From: Caenorhabditis remanei
Lineage: Eukaryota; Nematoda; Chromadorea; Rhabditida; Rhabditidae
DNA length: 64,000 bases
Direction: 5' to 3'
Assembly: GCF_010183535.1 (NCBI RefSeq)
Contig: NC_071332.1
Span: forward strand, 4,278,001 to 4,342,000
Shown: positions 11,656-21,754 of the stretch, in pieces
How the letters are laid out: every line of letters begins with the position of its first letter
Position numbering within the stretch: the stretch's first letter is position 1
Made by a program: the position numbers and the translations under genes
Notes under the pieces: generated by a model
Databases searched by the model: none
What the model was told of the DNA's origin: nothing
What the model saw: only the letters and a program-made list of their open reading frames with translations

Positions 11656-12391
11656 AGTTTGAAACGTAGACGCTTCAAAGTTGAGAGATTTCAAATCCGT
11701 TTTCGAATCGGGACTTTTAGAAACCGTTCGTTTCAAAACTGAGCGAATTTCCCTGTTTACAATTTTCCAGTGCTGGCATGCCTCGGTTTGAACATCGTCG
11801 GTTCAAAGTTTCTGATGTTGAAATATTCCATCTTTATAGTTAGTTTTTCCTGGTTTTACGACGTGTTAGTTTGAAAACGTCCTGTTACAAAAAATCTTCA
11901 CGAAATTTTCACTTTCTTCCTCCCACTCCCATATCATCGCTTGGAATGTGAACTTGTTTTTGAACTTTCTAAAAATAAACACAAAACAGCCGAGAAACCC
12001 ATTCCATTATTTTTAAAACGTCGGGATAGCTATATTTTTCTTTTTCTAAGGAACCTGCCAACTGATTTATGTGTAGTCTTGTAGGCACCACCACATGTGA
12101 GAAGGAGCAGCACAATGTTGGGTTCAGAAAGATCAAAAGCGTTATCAATGAAAATGTCTTCAAAAAACTAAAAAAGTATAAAAACCTGCAAAAAACAAAG
12201 AACTCTTGAACAAATATGTTTGGCCTTCCATCCGGACTCCCATGTAAACAACCACATTTTCAATCGTTCTTTGCATTCCCCCTCCCCTCAAAGAACACCC
12301 AGTCAGCTGGCTGAGTTTGTTACTTTTCAAATGTACCCGCAAAAAACGATCACTGTGTTTAAATGTGTATTTTATTATTTCATTTTATTAT

Positions 12392-14936
12392 TTAACCAGC
12401 ACTTGGAGTCAATCGATGAATACGAGATATTGTGGTCCTCAAATTTTTGAGCATCTGTTGGCATTGTTCGGAGTGGAGCATTGAAAGTGTCACCTGCCCG
12501 ACAACCAGCATTCTTAAAATAAAACAAAATTAATGGCATTTTCAAAAAACCCTCACTTGTCATCCACCACTTGCATCACGTGAATTAAAACTTCGGCTTT
12601 TGGAACGAACTTTCGATCTAAATCGAAAATAAGCTTGTGGGTGAAGTGCATCCCGTCGTCTGTGCAAGCGTTCTCGGCTCGTTTTCTAAAGTTTTAGAGG
12701 AATTTGGAATGAGGTTTTTGGGGTTTTTGGGGGATGAAAACTTACTTCACTTCCGATTGGTGTCTCTCGAATTGGCGGCCACCAACGAAGAGAACTCCGT
12801 GGATGTAGATTTCTGGAATTTAGTAAGAGATTTTTGAAACGCTGTCTTGACGTCAGGTGTAACCTCATTAAGTCAGAATTTTGTGAGCGTAGAAATTTTG
12901 TGTAGATCTTCATTTATATAGTTGACAATTTTTTAATATATCTTCTAGATTTTGAGATATGAACCTTCAAAGATGGGCAGCAGGTGTTGGAGAGAGGTTG
13001 AGAGCGCAGAGAAAGGAGAGTGTCTGTCTGTCTGCGCCCTCTCTGCCTCCTACTCCTACTCCTTTCAAGTTTTGAAGGCGTATATCTCAAAAACGTAAAG
13101 TGTTATCAAAAAACTACAAACTACAAAAATGTAGCTCTAGACTAGCTCATCATTTTTCTAGTTGACAACTTTTTGATAACTCTTCTACTTTTTAAGATAT
13201 TCCTCTTTAAGGAGAACAGTTATTCCTCAACTGGTAAAGTGAGAGACGCAGAGAAGCGAGAGTGTCTGTCATCTCTACGTATCTTTTTTCTCTCGTTGGC
13301 TCAGAACTGACTTATCTCAGATTCTAGGAAAGCTATCAAAAAGTTTTCAACCTCAAAAATGAAAAAAAGATCTATCTTAAGGCAAGTACTTTTAACCTAG
13401 AAAATATTCCCGGAAACCCGTAATATTCACCTTTACACGCATCATCCAATTTCAAATTAGTAACCGTCGAATAATGTACAATAAGCCTTTGCGAAGTCGG
13501 TAGATATGTCATATGAAGCTCAATCTCCCCGATATCCGGTGTAAACGGAGGGAAGGGTAGCTCGAATTGAGTGAATTGAGAGATGATATGCGTATTAACC
13601 CAGTAATCCATTTCCGCTACAACCACATTCTGATCATACTCGTCGATATCACAGATTTGAATTCGAAGAAGTGTATTTTTGAATTCCCGGGGAGACACTT
13701 TACACGTGAAGAACTCGTTGTAGATGGTGGTTGGGGCACGGACAACGTTCAAAGTGCGGTATGTGAACGGATTTTTTTCTTTGATGTCCTAAAAACGTTT
13801 TTTGAAGGAAGTGATTAGATTAGTAAGATACCGTACCTGCCAAGTGATAGTCCTTGCCCATCCCATGACGGAGGTCTTCCTGGAGATTCCCTTGACTAGA
13901 TGCATGACAGCACGGGATTCGGTTTTGTGGAGGGTTGGAGTAATTGGGTAGTTGGTTACCTGGAAATTTTTGTATGACTAGTAGAAAAGTTGAAGACGTG
14001 AGGATTTTGAATCAGTATTCAAATTTTGTCTAGCATCGAAACTAGCCGAGATACACGACTTTGAGTTCCGGATATTACTTTTTCAGCATAGTTTTCAATA
14101 TAAAAAATTGTTCCAGAAAACTAAATTTCGCTTAAGTGAAGTTTTCAGACTTACCATTTTTGAGAAGAAACCAAAATATTTTAGAGCCAAGATATAGGGA
14201 TCACATGCAAAAAACTGAGTTTAATTTCATGTCAATTTTTAGTTAGTTTCTCATCATTGATGTCTAAACGACACCGGTTCCGAAATGTGATGGTTTTTGA
14301 ACGTCTCGGTTTTAAAATGTCTCGATTTTGTAATCTCCTAATATATATGAAAATTTCCGGTTACGGAACGCCCAGTTTCTAAATGCCACAGTTTTAAAAT
14401 GTCTTGGTTTTGAAATTTCCTAATATGAAAAGTAAAGGTTCTGAAACGTCCAGTTTCCAAATGTCACGGTTTTGAAATTTCTCAGTTTTGAAATTTCTTG
14501 GTTTCAAAATGTTTCTGTTTTGAAGTGTCTCAGTTATGTTTATCTTAGTTAAATTTCAGAGCCTTCCGCCTTGTATCTCACTCCAATTTTTTCCTAGCCT
14601 AAATTTGATTACAGACTCAGAACCTCCATCTCGTCAGCTTTCTGGTGATATAATTTTTTTGTTAAAAATTCAATTCTCTCATCTTTTTAGACAAAATTAC
14701 TCATCACCCTTCACCTATCTTCATAAAAACTCACATTTCTAATATAAAAATTGAATTCCTGTTCAGCCTCCACATACTCGAACGCCACTGACAAGCACGC
14801 CGGAATCCGGCGTGGTGTTGGCACCTGCATCATGTCAAAAGTTACGAATGAATACCCCATTTTTATATGGCCATCTATAAAAACTGACACCTACCTCCGC
14901 ATCGTCGCTGAGCCGCTCCATCCAATTGTACATCAT
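12392..14936 (-). CDS. Synaptotagmin-like tandem C2 protein without visible membrane anchor
   Basis: Seven minus-strand exons join in phase: 14936-14895, 14824-14735, 13959-13837, 13788-13431, 12812-12746, 12685-12557 and 12512-12392, giving 309 residues. The first C2 domain starts near ACLSVAFEYVEAEQEFNFYI, and its loop 3 CDIDEYDQN keeps an acidic cluster. The second begins near IGEIELHMTYLPTSQRLIVH, and the C-terminus (MLKNLRTTISRIHRL) matches the closing helix of synaptotagmin C2B (MLxxxRxxIxxWHxL), with Ile in place of Trp. Calcium-binding loop 1 of C2A and both loops of C2B lack the usual Asp ladder, so calcium binding is probably reduced or lost. No transmembrane segment is encoded in these exons; an unseen upstream exon is possible. 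The intron between exons 4 and 5 holds two family B repeats. A role in vesicle trafficking is inferred from the family. Confidence 0.75.
12895..13140. repeat. Family B palindromic repeat, first of a tandem pair
   Basis: It has outer arms ATATAGTTGACAATTTTTTA and ATCAAAAAACTACAAACTAC, and a degenerate core with GCGCAGAGAAAGGAGAGTG and CTGTCTGCGCCCTCTCT. It lies in intron 4 of the synaptotagmin-like gene. Confidence 0.8.
13145..13370. repeat. Family B palindromic repeat, second of a tandem pair
   Basis: It starts TTTTTCTAGTTGACAACTTT and contains GAGACGCAGAGAAGCGAGAG with return arm CATCTCTACGTATC. It directly abuts the previous copy in the same intron. Confidence 0.8.
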
Positions 14937-16138
14937 TTCTGCGGCGACGGGCAGCGACGATTCTCGAAAAGTGAATCAGACAGTTAGACAAACCATTTTT
15001 GCCACGCATAACAATCGGAGAGAATCGGAGGGATTGATGTGAAAAAATGGAATAGAAAATAAATAGAGAAGGGAGAAAAAGTGAAACAATATTTTGGTGG
15101 TGGGGGAGGAAAAAGAGAGGGAAGCTGCTACTGCTGCTGGTTAAGGGAATGTGAAAAATGGAAGAGAAGGAACAAAAGTTTGGAAGAGTGAGGGAGGGAG
15201 AGAAACGATTCAAACCAGTAGTACTATGTCCTTCGGGAAGAGAAAAAGGAGGGCTCAAAAAGGAAGGAAGAGGATTCTTGTGACGAATGACACCCTCATT
15301 TTAATCGACGATGGTTCTTCAGAAGAGGGGGAGCGAAATGGAACGAGGGAGGACTATGTAGTAGGAAGTAATGCAGGAGAGGTAGAGGAAATCTCAAGGG
15401 AGCTAATTAGTGCTTTGGAGTCATGCTAGACTGAATATTGAGATTTTAGGTTGTGACGAAAGAGGTAGCTCATTGGGAGCCGGAAATGTTCAAATCTTTC
15501 AAAGTCTGCTATTTATGACATTTTTGAAAAAAAAACGGAAATTTTCTTGTAGGTAAATCCTGTATTTTTGTTTTTATAGTTGAACTTTTTTAGATAGCTC
15601 TTAACGCTTTTCAGGTATGTGTCTTTAAAAGACTAAGGAACCTTCGAGAGACGCAGGGAAGGCAGACAATCTAGCTTCCCTGCGTCCTCTCTCCAGTAGT
15701 ATATATATTTAAAGGCGAATATCTCGAAAGCATGAAAAGGTATCAAAAAGATATCAACTACAAAAATGAAGATCTAATCTCGTTCTACATTTTTGTAATT
15801 GATAACTTTTTGATAGCTCTGCAGGTTTTAGAGATATAAAAGTTGGAAGATAAGAACTCCATTATCTGCACTATTCAATGACTGCTAACGCATTTAGCGG
15901 ATTTCACATTGAAACAGACTAAAATTTTTAATTCTTTGCTTTTAGTCTTACTTTCACCTATTCTAACATGCCTACCAATATCTATTCTAATTGTTGATTG
16001 ATTGAATGAATCTGAAAAAAAAAACGAAAACCGTTCAATTCCAAGTTACCAAATTTATTGAAACTGGAAAAAATCATACATGAAATGAATAAAATACAAT
16101 AGTTACATTCAGTGTCCAAACAGTATACAGATTAGAGA
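14937..16138. other. Intergenic DNA, no supported gene
   Basis: The stretch up to about 15210 is purine-rich and lies upstream of the synaptotagmin-like start. An open frame at 15151-15429 (+) is dominated by Glu, Arg and Lys from purine runs and has no supporting splice pattern. A family B repeat occupies about 15565-15800. The rest is AT-rich with the 3' side of the first hsp-16 gene at its end. Confidence 0.55.
15565..15850. repeat. Family B palindromic repeat plus extra half arm
   Basis: One full copy spans about 15565-15785, with core GAGAGACGCAGGGAAGGC and CTTCCCTGCGTCCTCTCTC. It is followed by a further left arm (TTTTGTAATTGATAACTTTT, 15793-15850), so it looks like a broken tandem. 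Confidence 0.75.
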
Positions 16139-16633
16139 TTAATGGTTGGCGACACGATTAATCGGAATAACACGCGAGTTGTTCGCATTCTTCGGCGCCT
16201 CGATCTGCAACTTTCCCTCGTTTGAAATCGCGGATTTCAACGCGGCAACATCGACGTCTTCCGGGAGAAGCACCATCTTCGAGAATGATCTTTTAGAGTA
16301 TCCATGTTCTGTTCTGGTTTCCTGGGAGCCCTCGACTTTGAGCTCTCTTCCATTCAACTCAATCTTCAAATCCTCTGGCTTGAAGTGAGAGACGTCGAGT
16401 TGGATGGCGTACTTGGACTCGTCGTTGATGATCTGAAAGGGTTCAACATTGATAGGAACTGAATAGGGAAAAAAGAGACTTACCTCTCCAATAGTGTCCG
16501 AAAAGTTGAACGAGTTATGATCGGCGTCTCTCCAATATGGAAGAAGAGACCCGCGAGTCATTTCATCGAAAAAGTTGTCGAAGTCAGAAGAGGCACCACG
16601 GCCAGATGAGAATGGAGAGCGGAGAAGAAGCAT
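16139..16633 (-). CDS. hsp-16: HSP-16 small heat-shock protein, hsp-16.41/16.48 type (gene 1)
   Basis: Two exons, 16633-16484 and 16432-16139, give 147 residues. The N-terminus MLLLRSPFSS and the segment [19 protein letters not shown] are the hallmark of the HSP-16.41/16.48 subclass. The exon junction falls just before the alpha-crystallin domain, as in C. elegans. Domain features include [38 protein letters not shown] and the IEAPK strand, with a C-terminal I-P-I motif that docks subunits. It is a cytosolic chaperone that holds unfolding proteins during heat stress. It is transcribed divergently from gene 2 across a 305-base promoter with heat-shock elements. An in-frame ATG five codons upstream (16648) is less likely than the conserved start. 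Confidence 0.95.
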   Translation of the reverse strand: MLLLRSPFSSGRGASSDFDNFFDEMTRGSLLPYWRDADHNSFNFSDTIGEVSLFFPYSVPINVEPFQIINDESKYAIQLDVSHFKPEDLKIELNGRELKVEGSQETRTEHGYSKRSFSKMVLLPEDVDVAALKSAISNEGKLQIEAPKNANNSRVIPINRVANH

Positions 16634-16938
16634 TTTCAGATTTTTCAAAGGGGTGAATGAGAAAACTGAAATTGAGTTGCTCTCATCTCACCCCCATTCC
16701 TTTATATACAGGTTCCACCCGCTTCTCCAGAACATTCTAGAAGGAACGCGTGCGACGGGCACCCGAGAGACGCAGACCTAAAGAAATGTCTGCGTCTTGT
16801 GGTCTTTCCTGCTATCTCACTTCTTTTTGCAAGTGCGAGTGGCGAAATCAGCTGGAAAATTCCAGAAAAAACAATGGAAAACATATAAATAGGCTCCGCA
16901 TACGTTCAAATTTCAACTCAATCAACTCATTCTCAATC
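16634..16938. promoter_or_regulatory. Bidirectional heat-shock promoter, hsp-16 genes 1 and 2
   Basis: The left heat-shock element at 16724-16746 reads TTCTCCAGAACATTCTAGAA (alternating TTC and GAA units), with the TATA box TATATA at 16703-16708 serving the minus-strand gene. The right element at 16852-16869 reads GGAAAATTCCAGAAA, with ACATATAAATAGG at 16881-16893 serving the plus-strand gene. Between them lies a perfect 10-bp inverted repeat, AGACGCAGAC (16768-16777) and GTCTGCGTCT (16788-16797). HSF-1 control is inferred from the elements. The GCGTCT hairpin resembles the heat-shock-associated site (GGGTCTC-like) reported in C. elegans hsp promoters. Confidence 0.9.
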
Positions 16939-17447
16939 ATGTCAATTTCCCCATTCTTCCGTCCTCGCCCATTCTCACTCATTGGAGAAATGATGAGAGA
17001 CATGGCGAGAATGGAACGTCAATTCATTCCAATTGCTCATTTCGAGGCTCCTGACTCTGGCTCAGCTGCTGCTCCAGAGGTAAGCGACAACTAATTTCAG
17101 AATTTCAGCAACCTAATCTCAATTTTGATTTTCAGATTACCAACACCGATGAGAAATTCGCCATCAATCTCAACGTCGCCCAATTCAAGCCGGAAGACTT
17201 GAAGATTAACTTGGATGGCAGAACCCTTTCCATTCAAGGAGAGCAGGAAGTAAAGGATGAGCATGGGTACTCGAAAAAGTCGTTCTCCAGAATGATTCTC
17301 CTGCCGGAAGACGTTGATATTGGAGCAGTGGCTTCGAATCTTTCGGATGATGGAAGGCTTTCTGTGGAGGCGCCGAAGAAGGTCGCGGTTCAAGGAAGAG
17401 CAATTCCGATTACTCAGTCCACTGCTGAAGAGAAGCCTGCTGAATAA
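16939..17447 (+). CDS. hsp-16: HSP-16 small heat-shock protein, hsp-16.1/16.2 type (gene 2)
   Basis: Two exons, 16939-17079 and 17136-17447, give 150 residues. The start [20 protein letters not shown] corresponds to the MSLYHYFRPAQ start of the HSP-16.1/16.2 subclass but has a longer linker (SGSAAAPE) before the intron. The alpha-crystallin domain follows with [40 protein letters not shown], and VEAPKK, then AIPI and a Glu/Lys-rich end. The intron is in the class-specific position immediately before ITNTDEKF. It functions as an oligomeric holdase in the cytosol. It pairs divergently with gene 1. Confidence 0.95.
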
Positions 17448-18111
17448 CTTTTTTTTTGAAACCCTGTATTTCTGAAACTTTTCATGTAAGAATATTAATA
17501 ATAATAATGTTGTACAGAGAATTTTGTGTATAAATAAAGTATGGTAATTAGTAATCCTTGTTGTTTTTCACAGTAAATTCGGATCACGGTTAGAGTGTCA
17601 GGGAGCAAATGTTCCTCCGCTCCCTCGCACATTGATCATAACAAACTTTGAAATCCCTATCTTTTGACACGGATGACTACGAAATTGTTATCTTTCACAT
17701 AGTGTGTGCACAGATTCAACCTAGAGCTTCACTTTTGTAATTGACAACTTTTTTCTATAGGCACTACCTGGGGAGTTACAGTTTATGCAAAACAAGGTGA
17801 TTTGGCTGTACTTTTCTTGGGAGCACTTGTACAAAAACGTAGTCAATTACACTACTGAAGCACTACTTTTTCTCTACACGAACAACAACAACTAGTTTCA
17901 TTGGCTAATTAAAATTTCCAGGACAACATCTCAAAATTAAACTTTTTCAACATTGGTTGATCGTAGCTGCACTATGACTATCATATTTTTTTTCGACAAA
18001 CTTTTTTTTTCTATTTTTAACACACTCAAAAACAAAGATATATGAGTTACAATATTTTATTTACCATGAAAAATACAAGTGATGTTTTAATAATAAGTAC
18101 AAACATATCAA
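17448..18111. other. Spacer between hsp-16 genes 2 and 3
   Basis: This is 3' flanking DNA of two convergent genes, with AATAAA at about 17533-17538 for gene 2. A fragment of a family B left arm (TTTTGTAATTGACAACTTTT, about 17733) is visible. From about 17985 the sequence is the start of the left arm of the inverted duplication shared with 24.1-25.6 kb. No gene is seen. Confidence 0.6.
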
Positions 18112-19271
18112 TTACTCCTGAGCTTTCTCCTCCACTGCCTCTTTTCGCTGAATCTCAATCGATCTTCCTTGAACAACTTCCTTCTTCGGCGCCTCAATCG
18201 CAAGTTTTCCATCCTCCGAAAGATTCGATGCAACCGCGGAGACGTCGACGTCTTCTGGTAGGAGAATCACTCGCGAGAATGATTTTTTCGAGTATCCATG
18301 CTCATTTTTGACCTCTTCATCTCCTTGAATCGTCAGGGTTCTTCCCTCCAAATTGATCTTGAGGTTTTCAGGTTTGAATTGGGATACATTCAGATTGATG
18401 GCGAATTTCTCATTGGTATTGCTGATCTGATTGGTATTGCTGATTTTTTCCTTTTCAATTGCTATGTTTTACCCATTATTGAATATTGCTCTGTAGTATA
18501 CTCACCCCCTCCTGCTTCTAAATTATCGTTATCGCTAGAAACTCCTCTCCGTTTCTTCACCAGGAAAATCTTTCAACGCTGTAACATAACTTATTCCTCC
18601 TATTCCGATCGTCTAGCCCAACTTAATCTCTTCTCATTGCGCCATCGTAGACTCAAAGCCCAGCTTCTCCTCCTATATAAATTTCTAAGCGGTACCTCAT
18701 ACTTTCCACACCTAGATTCGTACATCCGGTTTTCCTCCTCCACCCGTCGCCCTATGAATCTTATTTGTATTAAACCCAAGTGCTCTGACTTTTTTTCCCA
18801 CACCATTCCCATCTGGAATGCCATTACCTCCCAAAGCTCATATTTTCTCTCCCCTTCCGAGTTCAATACCCTAATTTCGTCTAGTATCACACGCTATTAG
18901 AGCTTATTCTTATTCTGTACTCCCAAACCACCTTTCCCCGCATTACCATATTTCTCAATTCATATGCCTTTTTTTTATTCCCCTCATACCGGTCATTCTT
19001 TTTTTTGTTGCCCACATCTCTCACTTTAACCCACCCTTTGAATGGTCTCGTGAGGGACTCATTCTCAGCCTCTCGCCCCATATATTGATAGTTTTTTTAT
19101 AAGAATAAATACAATACAATCTGGAATAAACCATGGATTGGAAAATAACAGAAAGTCTAGAGAGCTTACCTCAGAGGAATTCTTATTAATGCGATCAATT
19201 CCAGCGAAATCTCTCATCAACTCATTGAAAAGAGAGTGTTGGGTTGGACGGTAGTAGTGGTAGAGGGACAT
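18112..19271 (-). CDS. hsp-16: HSP-16 small heat-shock protein, hsp-16.1/16.2 type (gene 3), intron split by a retroelement
   Basis: Exon 1 is 19271-19170 ([20 protein letters not shown]...) and exon 2 is 18426-18112, giving 138 residues. Compared with its duplicate gene 7, the intron has grown from 49 to 743 bases through a LINE insertion placed at the original splice acceptor: TTTATTCCAG now runs into element sequence. An 18-base partial tandem duplication at the other junction recreates CAATCAG directly before ATCAGCAATACC, so in-frame splicing remains possible. The alpha-crystallin domain is intact ([39 protein letters not shown], then a modified IEI end). Whether the gene is still expressed correctly is uncertain; it could be a splicing-impaired allele. 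Confidence 0.8.
18430..19120 (+). mobile_element. 5'-truncated non-LTR retrotransposon (CR1/jockey-like LINE 3' end)
   Basis: An open frame running from about 18450 to the stop at 18898-18900 encodes the extreme C-terminus of a LINE ORF2: [15 protein letters not shown], then [20 protein letters not shown] and [10 protein letters not shown], which follow the reverse transcriptase domain in CR1/jockey-type elements. A short 3' UTR of about 220 bases ends in AATAAATACAATACAAT. The element is in the opposite orientation to host gene 3. A 5-bp ATCTG is present at both borders (18425-18429, 19119-19123), consistent with a short target-site duplication. It is absent from the other arm of the duplication, which gives its empty site. 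Confidence 0.85.
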
Positions 19272-19539
19272 TTTGTAAGATTTCAGTTAAGTTGCTTACA
19301 GCCGCGTTCGCTCCACTATTTATACAAAATGCCCATTTGTTTCTAGAATGTTCTATAACCTTCTCCAACAACGGCATTTGAAAGAAATAGTGTGCAATTC
19401 GGGGAGACGCAGAACTCTGCTTGTCTGAGTCTCCTCGGTGGTGGTCAAGCAATTTTTGCAGAAATCTTCTAGAATGTTCTCGGCGCGGAGTATATAAACC
19501 AAGAAGGTTCAGATGAACTCAGCTTTCTGAATTCCAACC
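19272..19539. promoter_or_regulatory. Bidirectional heat-shock promoter, hsp-16 genes 3 and 4
   Basis: The heat-shock element near gene 3 at 19341-19366 reads TTCTAGAATGTTCTATAACC followed by TTCTCC, with CTATTTATAC (19316-19325) as its TATA box on the minus strand. The element near gene 4 at 19461-19480 reads GAAATCTTCTAGAATGTTCT, with TATATAAA at 19491-19498. Between them is an imperfect inverted repeat with one mismatch: GGAGACGCAGA (19403-19413) against TCTGAGTCTCC (19424-19434). Confidence 0.9.
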
Positions 19540-20021
19540 ATGATTGTCCTCCGTTCCCCATTCTCTAACTCCTCCGCTATCGATAACTTCTTCGATGAGC
19601 TCACTGGCCCTGTCCAGCTCCCTTACTGGAGGGATGCTGACCACAGCTCCTTTAATTTCTCGGATACTGTTGGAGAGGTACGTTCCTTTGAAAGTTTGGA
19701 AGAATTTCTAATTTTTCTAACTTTTAGATCATCAACAACGAATCTAAATTCTCTGTTCAAGTCGATGTCTCCCACTTCAAACCAGAAGACCTCAAAATTG
19801 AACTAGATGGAAGAGAGCTGAAAATCGAAGGATGTCAGGAGTCGAAATCAGAACATGGTTACTCAAAACGATCCTTTTCACGAATGATTTTATTGCCGGA
19901 AGATGCAGATCTGACCGCTGTAAAATCCGCGATTTCCAACGATGGAAAACTTCAAATCGAGGCGCCAAAGAAGGCGAATTCTTCAAGATCTATTCCAATT
20001 AACTTTGTCGCTAAACATTGA
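19540..20021 (+). CDS. hsp-16: HSP-16 small heat-shock protein, hsp-16.41/16.48 type (gene 4)
   Basis: Exons 19540-19677 and 19728-20021 give 143 residues, the length I remember for C. elegans HSP-16.48. It starts [20 protein letters not shown] and contains [19 protein letters not shown] before the intron. The alpha-crystallin domain includes [40 protein letters not shown] and IEAPKK. The end [12 protein letters not shown] matches the subclass, including the I-P-I oligomerisation motif. It is divergent from gene 3 and is the presumed parent or sister of gene 6 on the other duplication arm. It is a cytosolic holdase under heat-shock control. Confidence 0.95.
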
Positions 20022-20753
20022 CTTAATTAACCTTTGCTAATTGCATTGTAACTTATTTTCAACTCCTAATGAATACTATACCTATTTGAGACAGTGTTTT
20101 CTTGAGGATATTTGGTAAGCAAAACCGGAAAATGAAAGAACACACATTATCAAGAAAGTAGGTGTTTTGACTTCAAAAATACAGAAATTGAAAAAAAAAA
20201 TACAGAATTGGTTAGAGATCTTTGAAGTCGTCAACCATAAAATGTTACCACCAGTATTGGTAGTGCTGTAAGTCTACATTTTTGGTATCCAGAACATTTT
20301 TTGTGTGATAATTTTTTAATTTGGAATTTTTTAATTCAATGGCGTCCTAATTTTAATGGTTTAAAGGAAAATCCAGTTTGGGTGGAGTCGGGAATACTCT
20401 TTTTTGATTTTTGATTTCTAATCCTGATTTATACTTCTAAACACCATCCGAATCCCCTGACTGTTTTTCATCCCCTTGTTTAGAAAACACGCCTTCAGAA
20501 GATTCTAGAAGGCATCACTTCAACGCAGAGAAGAAAAGCGTCTGCTGTCTCTTCAGACAACAAACTCTCTTATGTTTTGTTGTGGGCTCCTCCTGGTCGA
20601 CGAGCTCTGAACCAGAAATAAAAACATTTGGAAAGTTCGTGAAAACACAAAAAACAACAACAACAATCATATAAATACAGACGGAGTTTTCGGGTTTTTT
20701 ATAAATTCGTATATTTGAATTTTCAAAGAGTTTTCTGAAATTTTCGCTGAAAA
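20022..20753. promoter_or_regulatory. 3' flank of gene 4 and heat-shock promoter of hsp-16 gene 5
   Basis: The first part, to about 20197, is the end of the duplication arm. The promoter elements for gene 5 are a heat-shock element at 20494-20512 (TTCAGAAGATTCTAGAAGG) and CATATAAATAC at 20668-20678. An ACGCAGAGAAG...GCGTCTGC segment (20523-20546) partly resembles the hairpins of the paired promoters. No divergent partner gene is found upstream, so this promoter serves one gene only. Confidence 0.75.
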
Positions 20754-21209
20754 ATGTCTCTCTACCCATTTGCCAACCCAACTTCTCATGTTGGAGAAAT
20801 GCTCAGTGAGCTTATGCCGGTTTCTGGAACTATTGACAACTCTAACAGAGAAGTGAGTTTCAATACATTTTTGAGAATAACTTTTCATTCAAAAAGTTTC
20901 CAATTTCAGATCTCAAACACCGATGAGAAGTTCGCAGTCAACCTCAATGTCTCTCAATTCAAGCCTGAAGAATTGAAAATCAACTTGGAAGGAAGACGTC
21001 TCTCGATTCAAGGGGAGCACAATGTCTCCAATGAACGTGGCAGTTCCAGACAATCGTTCTCCAGAGTGATTCTTCTGCCGGAAGACGTTGACATCACCTC
21101 GGTCGACACTAATCTCTCGGATAATGGACATCTGGTTATTGAAGCGCCGAAACTGATCCTTCCACAGAGACATAGAGGTGCTGCTATTGAGGAGAATCGT
21201 CATGACTAA
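20754..21209 (+). CDS. hsp-16: Divergent orphan HSP-16-type small heat-shock protein (gene 5)
   Basis: Exons 20754-20852 and 20910-21209 give 132 residues. The start MSLYPFANPTSHVGEMLSEL and the intron position mark it as hsp-16.1/16.2 type, but it is the most diverged member. The conserved [11 protein letters not shown] segment reads ERGSSRQSFSR, IEAPKK becomes IEAPKL, and the C-terminal I-P-I motif is replaced by LPQRHRGAAIEENRHD. Loss of the docking motif suggests altered assembly or client range. [20 protein letters not shown] and [10 protein letters not shown] keep the fold recognisable. It has its own heat-shock element and TATA box, and no partner. Confidence 0.9.
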   Translation: MSLYPFANPTSHVGEMLSELMPVSGTIDNSNREVSFNTFLRITFHSKSFQFQISNTDEKFAVNLNVSQFKPEELKINLEGRRLSIQGEHNVSNERGSSRQSFSRVILLPEDVDITSVDTNLSDNGHLVIEAPKLILPQRHRGAAIEENRHD

Positions 21210-21754
21210 TTGCTTAATTGAATGTAAAAAAACAGAAATTGTCATTCTTTATTTGTCATTCCTGCTGATATTCATTTTCGAAGTATTTCGCATTAATATT
21301 TTTGACCAACGTATAAAATAAAACATTGTATTTTGAATTTTTGTTAAAAAGAAAAACAATTTGAATTCAAGAGCTTTGTAGATGACACTTACCTTGCAGA
21401 TGAGCGTTTTATAGGCTCCGCCCCTTCACGCCCTATCAAACATAAAAACTAACAAAGTTACAAACCTTTAAAGTTGGGAATTTTTTGAAAAAAATTAAAA
21501 ATCTTTTTTTTGTTGCTATTTTTGAAAATTTTTCAGTGTTCTCTCATAGTCAGCATGAAATATTTCAAAGGTTCAAAACATCAACACTAGGGAATACCTA
21601 ACATCGTGACAGTTTCGATAATAAGTTTCGATAATAAGTGAATTGAAAAGTCACGAAAATTTGATGCCGTGTAACTTTCTTCACAAGTCCCAAACTTAAA
21701 AGTCAAAAATATTCGAGTAGATCAAAAAAAGTTCTTCATTTCTTCATTTTTTTT

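Larger units (their letters stand above)
10279..12391. other. Intergenic DNA with microsatellite and palindrome, no gene seen
   Basis: This lies upstream of the dehydrogenase-like gene and downstream of the synaptotagmin-like gene. It holds an AT dinucleotide run (about 10487-10512), the direct-repeat/palindrome structure at 11310-11655, and degenerate TTTGAAACGTC-type words to about 11900. None of the open frames has credible splice context or protein-like composition. Confidence 0.55.
17985..20197. repeat. Left arm of the hsp-16 inverted duplication
   Basis: Reading the minus strand of 24.1-25.6 kb gives this arm again. Matches begin at AACACACTCAAAAACAAAGA near 17987 (opposite TTTTTGAGTGTG near 25585), continue through genes 3 and 4, and end near GTAGGTGTTTTGACTTCA at 20158-20175 (opposite 24116-24135). 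Differences are scattered substitutions, a diverged patch 3' of gene 4, and a retroelement of about 690 bases present only in this arm. The arms are separated by about 3.9 kb holding genes 5 and the RRM-like gene. Confidence 0.9.

Noticed and set aside
14270..14540. Repeated TTTGAAATGTC/CGGTTTTGAAAT words as a tandem array
   Set aside because: The spacing is irregular and the words are degenerate. Similar low-complexity text recurs at 30230, 39700, 41520 and 57220; I treat it as degenerate repeat DNA, not a defined element.
15151..15429. A 92-codon Glu/Arg/Lys-rich frame
   Set aside because: The composition follows a purine-rich strand, and there is no splice or homology support.
18298..18900. 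A 200-codon open frame on the plus strand as a host gene
   Set aside because: Its first 50 codons are antisense to the hsp-16 exon and the remainder is the C-terminus of a LINE ORF2, so it belongs to the truncated retroelement.
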